64,000 nt of DNA from Oscillibacter faecalis_A (lineage in GTDB: Bacteria; Bacillota; Clostridia; Oscillospirales; Oscillospiraceae): NCBI RefSeq assembly GCF_029218125.1, contig NZ_JARFXX010000005.1:124001-188000 (forward strand), given 5' to 3'. Under the pieces are notes generated by a model. It was not told the origin of the DNA. It worked only from the letters and a program-made list of their open reading frames with translations, and ran no database searches. The number at the start of each line of letters is the position of its first letter. Positions within the stretch are counted from its first letter, which is position 1. The translations under genes and the position numbers were made by a program. Positions 43,568 to 52,555 of this stretch are shown here, piece after piece.

Positions 43568-44281
43568 ATGGCAAATATCACGGTCAGCCCCACCCGTATG
43601 GAGCTCACCCGGCTCAAGGGCAAGCTGCGGACCGCACAGCGGGGTCACAAGCTGCTCAAGGACAAGCGGGACGAGCTGATGAAGCAATTTCTGGATACCG
43701 TCCGGGAGGTCCGTGCCCTCCGTACAGAGGTGGAGCGGGAGCTGATGACGGTGCACAGCGCCTTTACCGTGGCCTCGGCGCTGATGAGCTCCGAAGCGCT
43801 GGAGCAGGCGCTCCTCTATCCCAAGCAGAGCGTGGAGCTGACCTGCACCACCCGGAACATCATGTCCGTCAACGTGCCGGTGTATGATTTTCAGACGAAA
43901 ACAAAGTCGGACGCCGACATCTATCCCTACGGCTTTGCCGCCACCTCCGGTGAGCTGGACGATGCCGTGGAGGCGCTGGGACGTGTGTTCCAGAAGCTAT
44001 TGAAGCTGGCGCAGATCGAAAAATCCGCGCAGCTCATGGCGGAGGAGATCGAAAAGACCCGCCGCCGGGTGAACGCGCTGGAATACGTGATGATTCCCAA
44101 CACGCAGGAGGCCATCCGTTATATCACCATGAAGCTGGATGAAAACGATCGCGCCACCACCACCCGGCTCATGAAGGTGAAGGATATGCTGCTGAAGGAG
44201 GCCATCGAGGAAAAGCGGGCCGAGAATGAGCGGGCCATCAAGGCATTCGGGGACTCCGGCGAAGCGCCGGCCAAGGCATAG
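43568..44281 (+). CDS. ntpD: V-type ATP synthase subunit D
   Basis: 237 residues; ATG 6 bases after GGAGGGGTGAG. Long antiparallel coiled coil with the N-terminal PTRMELTRLKGKL and the RVNALEYVMIP segment near 175-185. It is the central rotor axle. Last gene of the operon, followed by a strong hairpin. Confidence 0.94.
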   Translation: MANITVSPTRMELTRLKGKLRTAQRGHKLLKDKRDELMKQFLDTVREVRALRTEVERELMTVHSAFTVASALMSSEALEQALLYPKQSVELTCTTRNIMSVNVPVYDFQTKTKSDADIYPYGFAATSGELDDAVEALGRVFQKLLKLAQIEKSAQLMAEEIEKTRRRVNALEYVMIPNTQEAIRYITMKLDENDRATTTRLMKVKDMLLKEAIEEKRAENERAIKAFGDSGEAPAKA

Positions 44282-44313
44282 GCAGCATCGGTAAAATTGC
44301 AATAGGTATCATA

Positions 44314-44353
44314 AAAGCAGACAGCCTTCCGCAAAACGGAAAGCTGTCTGCTT
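44314..44353. terminator. Bidirectional terminator, V-ATPase operon / thioesterase
   Basis: AAGCAGACAGC...GCTGTCTGCTT with inner CTTCCG/CGGAA pairing and A/T runs on both sides; sits between converging genes. Confidence 0.85.
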
Positions 44354-44378
44354 GATTTTTGATGTTTTGAGCGGTATG

Positions 44379-45134
44379 TCAAAAGACGCATTGGGCCGTA
44401 AAGCAGGTGCCCCGGGGTGTCAGCGCCTCTACAAGATAGCTGCTATCGGGATTTTGATAGCCCATGAGCCGCAGTTCCTCGCCCAAAAGGGCCTCATGGC
44501 TGTAATTGATATAAAACTCACGGGGAACCCGCTCCTGAAGGGCCGGGGGCAGATAGTCCCAGATAATGTCGCCGTAGTTGGCGCTGTAAAGATGGCCGTT
44601 GCCATCCAGATCGGACCAGCGGACAGTGCGCTGTCCCAGTTCTGTCAGTCCCTCGTGGGGGAGGACGATTTTTTTGGTGTCGGGGCAGTCGATGACGCGG
44701 TCACAGGTCATCAGGGGCTTTGCGGTAAAGGCGGAGGGGCGCATGATTTTGCGGGTGGCGGGGTTTACCAAAATCCAGTCGCTCTTGATGGATACGCACA
44801 CCGCGCCGCTGCGGTCCGCCATTTCATAGACCCGCTGCATATGTGCGCCCTTGGCACCGTTTTCCATCGTGGTGATGTCCAGCACCTCTCCGGCCATGGG
44901 GATGCGGTGGATTCGCAGCGCCAGCCGGGAGAGCAGAAAGACCTCGCCCATTTCAAAGAGCACCTCGTGAGTCAGCCCCCGGGCGTCATAATCATAGCCG
45001 GCGTAGGCGGCAGCCTTGTTCAAAAGGCCGGAGATACGTGCCCGCTGATAGCGGTCGCAGTCGGCAAATATCAGCTCCTCCTGACGGAAATAGCCGTTTT
45101 CCAGCAGATCCTGCTTGAAATTCTCCAAAATCAT
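44379..45134 (-). CDS. Acyl-ACP thioesterase
   Basis: About 251 residues (ATG at 45134 after AAGAGGA; another ATG 12 bases upstream gives four more residues). Two hot-dog repeats: the first with ADCDRYQRARISGLLN and IKSDWILVN, the second with WSDLDGNGHLYSANYGDII, the equivalent of the DxNxHxNN catalytic region. It should release fatty acids from acyl carrier protein in the cytoplasm. It stands alone, converging on the V-ATPase operon. Confidence 0.87.
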   Translation of the reverse strand: MILENFKQDLLENGYFRQEELIFADCDRYQRARISGLLNKAAAYAGYDYDARGLTHEVLFEMGEVFLLSRLALRIHRIPMAGEVLDITTMENGAKGAHMQRVYEMADRSGAVCVSIKSDWILVNPATRKIMRPSAFTAKPLMTCDRVIDCPDTKKIVLPHEGLTELGQRTVRWSDLDGNGHLYSANYGDIIWDYLPPALQERVPREFYINYSHEALLGEELRLMGYQNPDSSYLVEALTPRGTCFTAQCVF

Positions 45135-45342
45135 TCCTCTTTTCATCCTGTCTGCATTTGAAATTAAGTATAGCAGAGAGCTGTAAAAAATACAATTGAT
45201 TTTGTAACTTGCCGCTTTGGCGAATTTTGAAAAATACGCAGATTTTACCGATGTTGCCCGCGCATAGCGGCGCGTATCCGGGTCAAACTATGCTTGCGAT
45301 ACCCAAAAACAACACTGTAAGATTTGAAAAGGAGAAACTGTT

Positions 45343-45438
45343 ATGTCTGCAAAGAACAACAATAAGATCAACGTTCCCGAGGCCCGCGCCGCTATGGATA
45401 AGTTCAAGATGGAAGCCGCCGCCGAGGTTGATGTGTAA
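45343..45438 (+). pseudogene. Alpha/beta-type small acid-soluble spore protein, truncated by the conjugative element
   Basis: 31 codons: MSAKNNNKINVPEARAAMDK then FKMEAAAEV, the N-terminal half of alpha/beta SASPs (normally 60-70 aa), behind AAAAGGAG. It stops within a few codons of the start of the transposon-like sequence, so the DNA-binding C-terminal half (GGxxTxxxxGxxGG part) is missing. The real gene was probably interrupted here. The other half should lie beyond the far end of the element. It shows that the host forms spores. Confidence 0.75.
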
Positions 45439-45490
45439 AGGCCACAAAAGAAAATAACAACATACACAGCTGGAAACACTCATTTACATA

Positions 45491-45520
45491 AGAGCCTGCC
45501 ATGAAAGCAGGCTCTTTTTT
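45491..45520 (+). terminator. Terminator at the left end of the conjugative element
   Basis: AGAGCCTGC/GCAGGCTCT stem followed by TTTTTT; insulates the element from the truncated spore gene promoter. Confidence 0.85.
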
Positions 45521-45555
45521 CATGCCTTTTTCCAGCGTTAAGGAGGAAAATCGAC

Positions 45556-46512
45556 ATGGCGGAGAGTATGATATATGATTATTACTACGGAGACGAAAGC
45601 AGTCAATTTTCTTTTTACCGCATCCCCCGCCAGCTTGTCACCGGGCAGCAGTTCAAAAAAATCTCCACAGACGCGAAACTGCTGTATGGCCTCCTGCTTG
45701 ACCGAATGGGCCTGTCAGCGCGGAACGGTTGGTACGATGACGCTGGGCGGGTCTATATTTTTTACACGCTGGATGAGATACAAGAGGACTTAAATTGTGG
45801 TCACGAAAAGGCTGTCAAATTATTGTCCGAACTGGATACAGATAAAGGCTGCGGTCTGATCGAGCGAGTAAAGCAAGGGCAAGGCAGACCAACAAAAATC
45901 TATGTCAAACGCTTCACTACCCGCCGAGTACCTGCTGAAACCCCTGCGCCGCAGGAGACTCCCAGACTTCCGAAAATCGGAAGTCAAGAAGTCGGAAAAT
46001 CAGAAGTCAAGAGTTCCGATAATCCGAAGTCAAGACTTCCGTTTTTCCGAAGTGCAGACTTCGGAAAATCAGACGGTAATTATATTGAATCTAATCAAAC
46101 TGATTTTAGCTATAAAAATCAATCTATCCATCCATCGCCTTTCTCCGAGCAGCCGGGATGGATGGATAGAAGCGAGTATCTGAGAGAGATCAAAGAGAAT
46201 ATCGAGTACCCGTTTCTTTGTCAACAGTTCAATGCCGATGATGTAGATGAGGTCGTGGGGCTGATGGCGGATGTGATGTGTTCCACACAGTCAACGGTAC
46301 GGATCGGCGGTGAGAATATCCCGCTGCCACAGGTGCAAGCCCGCTTCTACCGACTGGACTACTCGCTGATGGTCTATGTGTTTGAGTGTCTGCGCCGCAA
46401 TACCACACAAGTCCGTAATATCCGCGCATACCTGCTCACCACGCTGTTCAACGCCCCGCTGACCATGAATAACTACTATCAGGCCGAAGTCCAACACGAC
46501 TTCGGCCTTTGA
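45556..46512 (+). CDS. RepA_N-family replication initiator
   Basis: 318 residues, start after AAGGAGG. The N-terminal ~120 residues are the RepA_N winged-helix domain (FYRIPRQLV, KLLYGLLLDRM, LDEIQEDLNCGHEKAVKLL). The C-terminal domain (about 200-318) matches the lineage-specific part of these initiators. The linker between them is encoded by short DNA repeats (45964-46073). It likely drives replication of the excised circle. ATG in good context; first gene of the element. Confidence 0.9.
   Translation: MAESMIYDYYYGDESSQFSFYRIPRQLVTGQQFKKISTDAKLLYGLLLDRMGLSARNGWYDDAGRVYIFYTLDEIQEDLNCGHEKAVKLLSELDTDKGCGLIERVKQGQGRPTKIYVKRFTTRRVPAETPAPQETPRLPKIGSQEVGKSEVKSSDNPKSRLPFFRSADFGKSDGNYIESNQTDFSYKNQSIHPSPFSEQPGWMDRSEYLREIKENIEYPFLCQQFNADDVDEVVGLMADVMCSTQSTVRIGGENIPLPQVQARFYRLDYSLMVYVFECLRRNTTQVRNIRAYLLTTLFNAPLTMNNYYQAEVQHDFGL
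45964..46073 (+). repeat. Iteron-like repeats inside repA (candidate origin)
   Basis: Imperfect copies of GACTTCCGAAAATC / GGAAGTCAAGA, about five in 110 bp, in both orientations. In RepA_N plasmids the origin lies in this part of the rep gene, so this is a candidate oriV. Confidence 0.6.
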
Positions 46513-46521
46513 TTTTGGTTG

Positions 46522-46550
46522 AAAATGTGGCTCAAATTGAGACACATTTT
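46522..46550. promoter_or_regulatory. Palindromic operator-like site, copy 1
   Basis: AAAATGTGGCTCAAATTGAG then ACACATTTT; imperfect palindrome around CTCAA-TTGAG, 33 bp before the ParB start. Confidence 0.6.
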
Positions 46551-46582
46551 TCGACATAAAACTTGAATATGGAGGTAAATCA

Positions 46583-48586
46583 ATGTCCAACGAAAAGAAA
46601 AACCCGCTGATTGGTGCGTTTCGGACACCTGTTGCCGGAGCACCGCCCACTCCCGCACCGGCTGAACCGTCTAAAGGGGCCAAGGCGCCGGTCATTCCGA
46701 CCCAGCCTGCCAAAGCTGCTGTTTCGCCCACCAAGCCGGACGAGGTAAAAAAGCCCGCTGTGCCTGCCAAGGATGACAAAGCGGCCAAGGATGGCAAGCC
46801 TGCCGCTGCACCGTCTGCTCCCGTTAATCCTGACGAGAGCAAGAAGCCCGCCGAGCCTGTCAAAGACGATAAAGCAGCCAAGGATGGCAAGCCCGCTGTG
46901 CCGCCGGTCACACCCAACAAATCTGACGAGGTGAAGAAGTCTGCCGAACCCGCTAAAGACGATAAGGCGGCCAAGGATGGCAAGCCCGCTGCGGCCCCGG
47001 TCACTCCCACCAAACCTGACGAAGTGAAAAAGCCCGCCGAGCCTGTCAAGAATGATAAGGCAATCAAGGACGGCAAGCCCGCCGCTGCACCGTCTGCTCC
47101 CGTTAAGCCTGACGAGAGCAAGAAGTCCGCCGAGCCTGCCAAGGATGATAAGGCGGTCAAGGACAGTAAGCCTGCTGATGCTCCCGCCGCTCCCACCAAG
47201 CCTGGCGAGGTGAAGAAGTCCGCCGAACCCGCCAAGGACGATAAGGCGGTCAAGGATGGCAAGCCCGCTGCGGCTCCGGTCGCTCCCGCCAAAGTTGACG
47301 AGGTGAAGAAACCCGCCGAACCTGCCAAGGACGATAAGGCAGCCAAGGATGGCAAGCCCGCTGCGGCTCCGCTTACTCCCGCTAAACCCGACGAGGTGAA
47401 GAAGTCCGCCGAACCCGCCAAGGACGATAAGGCGGTCAAGGCTGATAAGCCCGCTGATGTTCCCGTCGCTTCCACCAAGCCTGACGAGGTTAAAAAGCCC
47501 GATGAACCGGCCAAGGCGGCGGTGACGCAGAAATCGCCGGAACAGCCGAAGGATGCTACTACGGCTACCCGTACCGCAGATGGGCCGAAAGGCTCTGCCG
47601 TAACCAAGGTGTTTGAGGACCGGCTGGATGCCCCTGCCGAAGCTGATTTTTTCAAGCTGCCCATCCCCAATGAGGGAGAAATTTACAGTATGGCCGTTCA
47701 TCCGGCATATCTGAAGGACTTTCTGGATCATCCCTTTACGGTGAACCGTGAGACGCAGGACTATAAAGACCTGTTTGAGTCCATCAAGACCTATGGTATT
47801 CGTGAACCTGTCCTCTGTCGGCCCGGTCGCAACGGTGGCCTTGAGATCATTTCCGGTCATCGCCGCCATGACATCGGCGCACAGCTGAATTACCCTATTC
47901 CTGTTCTGATCGAGCGTGTGGACGAGGATGACGCACAGATCCAATGCGTAGACGGAAACCTCCACCGTAAGGATATTCCTATCTCCGAACTGGCCCGTGC
48001 CGCACAGATGAAAATGGACGCACTGAAACGCAAGGCCGGACGCCGCTCCAAGGCGGATATTCTGGCGGGTAAGGAGCCGATGAAGCGCAGCGATGAGCAG
48101 GTGGGAGAAGATTTAGGCATGAGCCGTGCCAGCGTGCAGCGCTTAATGCGTGTCAATCAGTTGGAGGAGCCGCTGAAGAAGATGGTGGATAAAAAGGAAC
48201 TGCCGCTGGATACCGCCGAGCAGATTTCCCACATGAAGCCCACCGAGCAGAAAACGCTTGCAGACGCCATCGAAAAAGAGGGCGGGAAAGTCCCCTCCAA
48301 GACGGAGGCGGTCAAGCTCAAAGAGGAAAGTCGAGCCGGTACGCTGACCACGCAGAAGATCGAAAAGTCCGTCGCGCCCACCAAGCGGGAGATCGATCCG
48401 CCGCTAAAGGTCACTTTTCAGGACGATGAACTGCGCCCCTACTTCCCAGAGAAGGGAACGACAGTTGCTACCGTCAAACGCACGATGTTTGAGGCGATGG
48501 ATCTCCGCAAAAAGGCGCTGGAACGCCAGAAAATGAAGATGCAGACCGAGAAGGAACCTAAGAAGAAATCTGAGCCGGAGAGGTGA
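46583..48586 (+). CDS. ParB/Spo0J-family protein with a long repeat N-terminus
   Basis: 667 residues. About 50-320 consist of eight 31-residue Lys/Pro/Ala/Asp-rich repeats plus a partial ninth. From about 355 the ParB/sulphiredoxin domain begins: GIREPVLCRPGR, the CTP-binding box SGHRRHDIG and the VDGNLHRKD box. A helix-turn-helix (VGEDLGMSRASVQRLMRV) and a charged C-terminus follow. It should bind a centromere-like site and clamp onto DNA using CTP; no ParA is in view. Start ATG after TATGGAGG. The repeats are absent from ordinary ParB proteins. Confidence 0.88.
   Translation: MSNEKKNPLIGAFRTPVAGAPPTPAPAEPSKGAKAPVIPTQPAKAAVSPTKPDEVKKPAVPAKDDKAAKDGKPAAAPSAPVNPDESKKPAEPVKDDKAAKDGKPAVPPVTPNKSDEVKKSAEPAKDDKAAKDGKPAAAPVTPTKPDEVKKPAEPVKNDKAIKDGKPAAAPSAPVKPDESKKSAEPAKDDKAVKDSKPADAPAAPTKPGEVKKSAEPAKDDKAVKDGKPAAAPVAPAKVDEVKKPAEPAKDDKAAKDGKPAAAPLTPAKPDEVKKSAEPAKDDKAVKADKPADVPVASTKPDEVKKPDEPAKAAVTQKSPEQPKDATTATRTADGPKGSAVTKVFEDRLDAPAEADFFKLPIPNEGEIYSMAVHPAYLKDFLDHPFTVNRETQDYKDLFESIKTYGIREPVLCRPGRNGGLEIISGHRRHDIGAQLNYPIPVLIERVDEDDAQIQCVDGNLHRKDIPISELARAAQMKMDALKRKAGRRSKADILAGKEPMKRSDEQVGEDLGMSRASVQRLMRVNQLEEPLKKMVDKKELPLDTAEQISHMKPTEQKTLADAIEKEGGKVPSKTEAVKLKEESRAGTLTTQKIEKSVAPTKREIDPPLKVTFQDDELRPYFPEKGTTVATVKRTMFEAMDLRKKALERQKMKMQTEKEPKKKSEPER
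46734..47520 (+). repeat. 93-bp tandem repeats within the ParB gene
   Basis: Eight complete units and a partial one, unit core (residues) DEVKKPAEPAKDDKA then AKDGKPAAAPVTP. Units differ by scattered substitutions, so the array is not freshly amplified. Confidence 0.9.
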
Positions 48587-48592
48587 CGGAGC

Positions 48593-49003
48593 ATGACGGT
48601 TGTAATTGTTAAACCGGGGTATGCTCCGTATGAGGCGGAGATCAACGGCTTAGATGAAATGCAGGAGGTCGTAGGCGGAATGATTCAGGCCATCTACCCC
48701 TTTGAGGATAGGGCCGCAGTTGTCTGCAATGATGAGGGTATTCTTTTGGGGATGCCGTACAACCGAAGCGTTCCCGGCGGATATGGCGGTGTATTTGGCC
48801 CGTTCTTTGTGTGCGGCTTAGGTGAGGAAGATTTTTGCTCTTTGACCGCAGCGCAGATCAAAGCCTACAAGAAGGAATTTCACTGTGCTGAAATCCTGAT
48901 TGGAGCAACAGGCAATACTCCCATCACGATGAAAATTCAGCCCAAAGCGGTAGGCAACTCCGGCCAAGAGAAAGGCCGGAATGACCCTCCGGGCCGGGAG
49001 TGA
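48593..49003 (+). CDS. DUF3846-type protein
   Basis: 136 residues, 6 bp after ParB, start ATG after GGAGAGGTGACGGAGC. Pattern MTVVIVKPGYAPYEAEI, LDEMQEVVGGMIQAIYPFED and VVCNDEGILLGMPYNR matches the DUF3846 domain that is common in these elements. The function is unknown. It ends 7 bp before the ArdC-like gene and is probably part of the same transcript. Confidence 0.8.
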   Translation: MTVVIVKPGYAPYEAEINGLDEMQEVVGGMIQAIYPFEDRAAVVCNDEGILLGMPYNRSVPGGYGGVFGPFFVCGLGEEDFCSLTAAQIKAYKKEFHCAEILIGATGNTPITMKIQPKAVGNSGQEKGRNDPPGRE

Positions 49004-49009
49004 GCTGTC

Positions 49010-49942
49010 ATGCAGGAATATACTTCCCCAAGCGAACGGCTGAAGGCGCTGACAGATCAATTGGAGCAGGGCGTGTCAGATATTTTTCAAAGCGGTCAAT
49101 ACGCAGCTTATCTTACTGCCATGTCGAAATTCCACCATTATAGCTTTGGCAATACCATGCTGATTTTCATGCAATGCCCAAATGCCACCCATGTTGCGGG
49201 TTATCACGATTGGAGAAGGAACTTTGGCCGACAGGTCAAGCGAGGCGAGCGTGGCATCACCATACTCGCCCCCTGCCCTTACCGCAGACGGGAGGAAGTG
49301 GAGGAAACGGCCCCAGACGGCTCCACAGCCACGACCATCCAACTGGTGCAGCGCGTAGGTTTTCGGACAGTCACCGTGTTCGATGTGAGCCAGACCGAGG
49401 GAAAGCCGCTGTCGGAGCTTGTCCATAAGCTGACCGGAGATGTGGCGGACTACGAGCGTATGACCGAGGCAATTTGTGCTCTCTCCCCCTATCCTATCAA
49501 CATCGAAGCCTTTCCCGGCGCTGCCTATGGCTGCTGCAATTTCGTAGAGCAGCGCATTTTGGTGCAGCCGGATATGAGCCAGGTGCAGACCATCAAGACC
49601 ATGATTCATGAGGTCAGTCACGCTAAACTCCATGCACCAATAGAGGACGGTGACGGTGAAACACCACCACAGCGCAAGCGGCGCTTTGTCCGGGAAATGG
49701 AGGCTGAAAGCGTGGCTTATGTAGTCTGTCAGCATTTCGGGATTGATACCGCTGATTACTCTTTCGGCTATGTGGCCGGATGGAGCCACGGAAAGAATCT
49801 ATCGCAGCTGAAAGCGTCATTAGAACTGATCCGTAATACCGCCGCAGAACTGATCGACGGTATCGACCCACCGAAAGAACTGCCCCCGCCTACACAGAAA
49901 AAACAGCGAACAAAAAGGAGAAATGCCTATGAGCGCAGTTGA
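49010..49942 (+). CDS. ArdC-like ssDNA-binding / metallopeptidase protein
   Basis: 310 residues. N-terminal ArdC_N-like domain (KFHHYSFGNTMLIFMQ, then VAGYHDWRRNFGRQVKRGERGI) and a C-terminal zincin with HEVSHAKLH (HExxH type) and a downstream EMEAESVAYVVCQHFGID helix. Related proteins protect incoming single-stranded DNA from restriction during conjugation. The gene overlaps the next start by 14 bp. Confidence 0.87.
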   Translation: MQEYTSPSERLKALTDQLEQGVSDIFQSGQYAAYLTAMSKFHHYSFGNTMLIFMQCPNATHVAGYHDWRRNFGRQVKRGERGITILAPCPYRRREEVEETAPDGSTATTIQLVQRVGFRTVTVFDVSQTEGKPLSELVHKLTGDVADYERMTEAICALSPYPINIEAFPGAAYGCCNFVEQRILVQPDMSQVQTIKTMIHEVSHAKLHAPIEDGDGETPPQRKRRFVREMEAESVAYVVCQHFGIDTADYSFGYVAGWSHGKNLSQLKASLELIRNTAAELIDGIDPPKELPPPTQKKQRTKRRNAYERS

Positions 49943-50324
49943 CGCCCGGAAAGAACACTATGAGGCCGTGGAGATTTTAGGCATCCCCGGCCTTTTCACT
50001 ACCCTCCGAGTAGACCGAACCACTATCCCCAAAGGCGTGTATGCCTATGATATGCAGACCAGTGAACAGGATTGGAGCCAACCTTGCCTGCTTGCCCGGC
50101 ATATCACGGTGGAGCATTTCGGCACCGTCCTGACCGCAAGCCCTGTTCCCATTCCGCCCAATGGGTATCTCGATTTGTCCCCCGGTGATTTTGAAGGCCA
50201 GTTCTGCGGCGAGCGTATGACGCTGGCTGATTTTGAAGCCAAATGGCTATCCCCAGTCAAACGACCGCCCAAGAAAAAGGTGCTCCATAAAGCCGCACCC
50301 CGCCGTCCTGCACCGATTCGATGA
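49929..50324 (+). CDS. LPD28-like small protein
   Basis: 131 residues. ATG at 49929, 8 bases after AAGGAG, is preferred over one 6 bases earlier. The segment GIPGLFTTLRVDRTTIPKG followed by YAYDMQ, with DWSQP and HFGTVLT, resembles the large-polyvalent-protein-associated domain LPD28. The C-terminus is basic. Function unknown; conserved in the element family as I recall it. Confidence 0.65.
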   Translation: MSAVDARKEHYEAVEILGIPGLFTTLRVDRTTIPKGVYAYDMQTSEQDWSQPCLLARHITVEHFGTVLTASPVPIPPNGYLDLSPGDFEGQFCGERMTLADFEAKWLSPVKRPPKKKVLHKAAPRRPAPIR

Positions 50325-50332
50325 GGTGCGTT

Positions 50333-50926
50333 ATGGGAAAAGAAATCAGTTTGATCGCGTTTCTGGACGAAGTGGTGTCCCGGAATACGCAGCATTACAG
50401 AAAAGATTTTGAACTGGATGCTCAGAAACTGCGTGACGCACTGAACAGCCCCTATATGGATGAACGGATATTCTACTTCATGTCTCGCCCTAACGGGACA
50501 TGGTGTGTGCTGGAACGGGATGTCTTTCTCCGAGACAGCGACGGGTATAAGATTTGGACACACTATGCGGATATGCCCGATGGCATCGAAGCCTATCGCG
50601 TCACCATCACTGGGCGGCACGGCACAGAGCCTATGGGCTATGTGGTAAAGCTGAATTACCGGGATCAAGTACAGCGGGTCATAAAAGTAGCTATCCCCTT
50701 TGATGATGTGGAGCTTACTTTTTACTCCGGGGAGAAGTTTCGTATGCCGATGGAGCAGTACAGAAAGCAGCGGGAAGAAATTTTCTTTGAGTATGGAGCC
50801 ATTCAGAATTTTCGCTGCTGCCCTAAAAGCGAGGCGGAATTGTACCGCGTTATTTCGATGGAACATCGCTTGCAAAAGGGCTGGCAGCCCAAAACAAAAA
50901 AGGGGCCGGACACTCCGGCCAGATAG
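50333..50926 (+). CDS. Conserved element protein of unknown function (197 aa)
   Basis: Start at ATG 50333 after ATGAGGTGCG. It is a soluble protein without membrane helices. The middle contains WCVLERDVFLRDSDGY and YADMPDGIEAYRVTI; the C-terminal half is rich in aromatic and basic residues. I do not recognise a family. Tight spacing with both neighbours indicates one operon. Confidence 0.6.
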   Translation: MGKEISLIAFLDEVVSRNTQHYRKDFELDAQKLRDALNSPYMDERIFYFMSRPNGTWCVLERDVFLRDSDGYKIWTHYADMPDGIEAYRVTITGRHGTEPMGYVVKLNYRDQVQRVIKVAIPFDDVELTFYSGEKFRMPMEQYRKQREEIFFEYGAIQNFRCCPKSEAELYRVISMEHRLQKGWQPKTKKGPDTPAR

Positions 50927-50940
50927 GAGGTGTTGAGCCC

Positions 50941-51762
50941 ATGCCTGAAAAGGACAGTGAGGACAGCTTTTATTATTTGAACGCATATCAGGACGATATT
51001 ACGCCCGGCCAGAAAATGACGATCCTGCATAACATTTCTTTCAACGATTGGCGGGCCGGCCCTCATATCGCCCCGCTGGTCACGCTGACGAGAGAGGAAG
51101 TCACATAGCGCAAGGAGGCCAGCATTACGCTGGAAAAAGAGCTGTACGCCCAGCTAAAAAAACTTGCGGCGGCGTGGGATGAACAGGCCGCACAGACGAT
51201 GCTGCTGGAACGGGCGCTGGAATATCTGCAAACGCCAGAGGTCGAGCATACCTCCAATGAGTGGAAACAGGACAAAAACGGGATATGGGAGATCAGCAAC
51301 CGCACCTATAAAATGCGATATAAAATCTCCTATGAAAAGGCCGCCGATGTTTACCTCGTCAGCTGGGGAATCATCTACAACGCACCTAAACAGCCAGACA
51401 GCAACTACCGGAATTATTGGGGAGACAGTATCTATGTCGCGCGGCAGGATAAGAAAAAATACCCCAGCATGGAGGCCGCACAGCATTATATCCAAGGCCG
51501 GTTTGACCTGTATTGTCACCTGTTCCGAGAAATCTCCCCACCAGTCCCCAATGAGTGCAGACGGATGTTCAGTATCAACGGCTATTTGGCGGCAGGGTAC
51601 ACGCTGGCTCCACCAGATAAGGAAGAACCCAACAAGAAGGCCGTTGATGACCTGCTGGCCTGTCTGGATGACGTGGATGCCGCAGTACCTCCAGCGGAGA
51701 AGCCGAAAGTGCATATTTCTGAAAAGAAGGCTGAACGCAAAAAGTCCGTTCCAGTAAGATAG
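50941..51762 (+). pseudogene. Element protein split by an in-frame TAG
   Basis: The frame starting at 50941 (ATG 6 bases after AGGAGGTGTTGA) reaches TAG at 51106-51108. It then stays open in the same frame to 51762 with no break in coding character (RKEASITLEKELYAQLKKLA...). The downstream gene at 51773 is a paralogue whose sequence spans the corresponding region without a stop (shared ALEYLQTP/ALEYVKTP and SMEAAQHYIQGR/SMEKYLQGR). The simplest reading is one 273-codon gene with a nonsense mutation. Re-initiation at ATG 51199 would give 187 residues, the C-terminal domain. Function unknown. Confidence 0.7.
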
Positions 51763-51772
51763 GCGGTGTGTC

Positions 51773-52510
51773 ATGGGATACAGCCGTTTAGAACCGGGGC
51801 GGGAGTTGGAAGTCCGCGAGTACATCAGTTTTCAACGCGGCCGCGATGGCTTTTGTGAATTGATCGAGTGCAGCGTGGATGAATTGCTGGAACGCAAAGC
51901 CGAGAGTATTGTCCGTGAAAAAGAACTATGTCAGCGTATTGATGCCGCAGTGGAAGTATGGTCAAAACAGGCACAGCAGACCCAACAGTACATGAAGGCG
52001 CTGGAATATGTCAAAACGCCGCCTACACCTCATACCTCAAACCGATGGACGGTCAATGAATATGGCAACCATGAAATGAGCAATATGGTGTACCGCTTTT
52101 CATGGCGCGAGTATGAACACACCGAATGGGATAGGATGCTGGAAAAATCTGTCCCGAAATCATGGGAACTCACATGGTCAGTTACATTCAACACGCCGCA
52201 TAACCCGGACTATTCCGGCGATGGCTGGAAGATAGCCGGTCAGGACAGAAAAATTTTCCGGGATAGAGCGTCTATGGAGAAATATCTGCAAGGCCGTATT
52301 GCAGCCTACGCTGACCTGTTTGTTGAGATATGCCCACCAATCCCGACAGAGCATAAAGACCGCTTTTCCATCAACGGACAGTTGATGCAGGGCTACATGG
52401 TAGCAACTAAAGAGCCGGAACGCCCGGATCAAGGCCAAGTGGATGCCCTGTTGGACTGCTTGGACGACGCGGATATGCTGGAGGTGCCTACTCTCGCTCC
52501 TAAGAAATAG
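51773..52510 (+). CDS. Paralogue of the split gene, function unknown (245 aa)
   Basis: Soluble protein with an N-terminal helical part (residues 40-75), then a domain with TSNRWTVNEYGNHEMSNM and CPPIPTEHKDRFSINGQL. Equivalent segments occur in the split gene just upstream (SNEWKQDKNGIWEISN and CRRMFSINGYL). The two form a tandem duplicate. No domain name recognised. Start follows GGCGGTGTGTC. Confidence 0.65.
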   Translation: MGYSRLEPGRELEVREYISFQRGRDGFCELIECSVDELLERKAESIVREKELCQRIDAAVEVWSKQAQQTQQYMKALEYVKTPPTPHTSNRWTVNEYGNHEMSNMVYRFSWREYEHTEWDRMLEKSVPKSWELTWSVTFNTPHNPDYSGDGWKIAGQDRKIFRDRASMEKYLQGRIAAYADLFVEICPPIPTEHKDRFSINGQLMQGYMVATKEPERPDQGQVDALLDCLDDADMLEVPTLAPKK

Positions 52511-52555
52511 CATCCCCAAAAGGAAAACCACACGATCAAAAAGAAATATTCCCCG

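Noticed and set aside
46734..47520. CRISPR-like array
   Set aside because: The repeats are 93 bp, in frame and without unique spacers; they encode a protein repeat within ParB.
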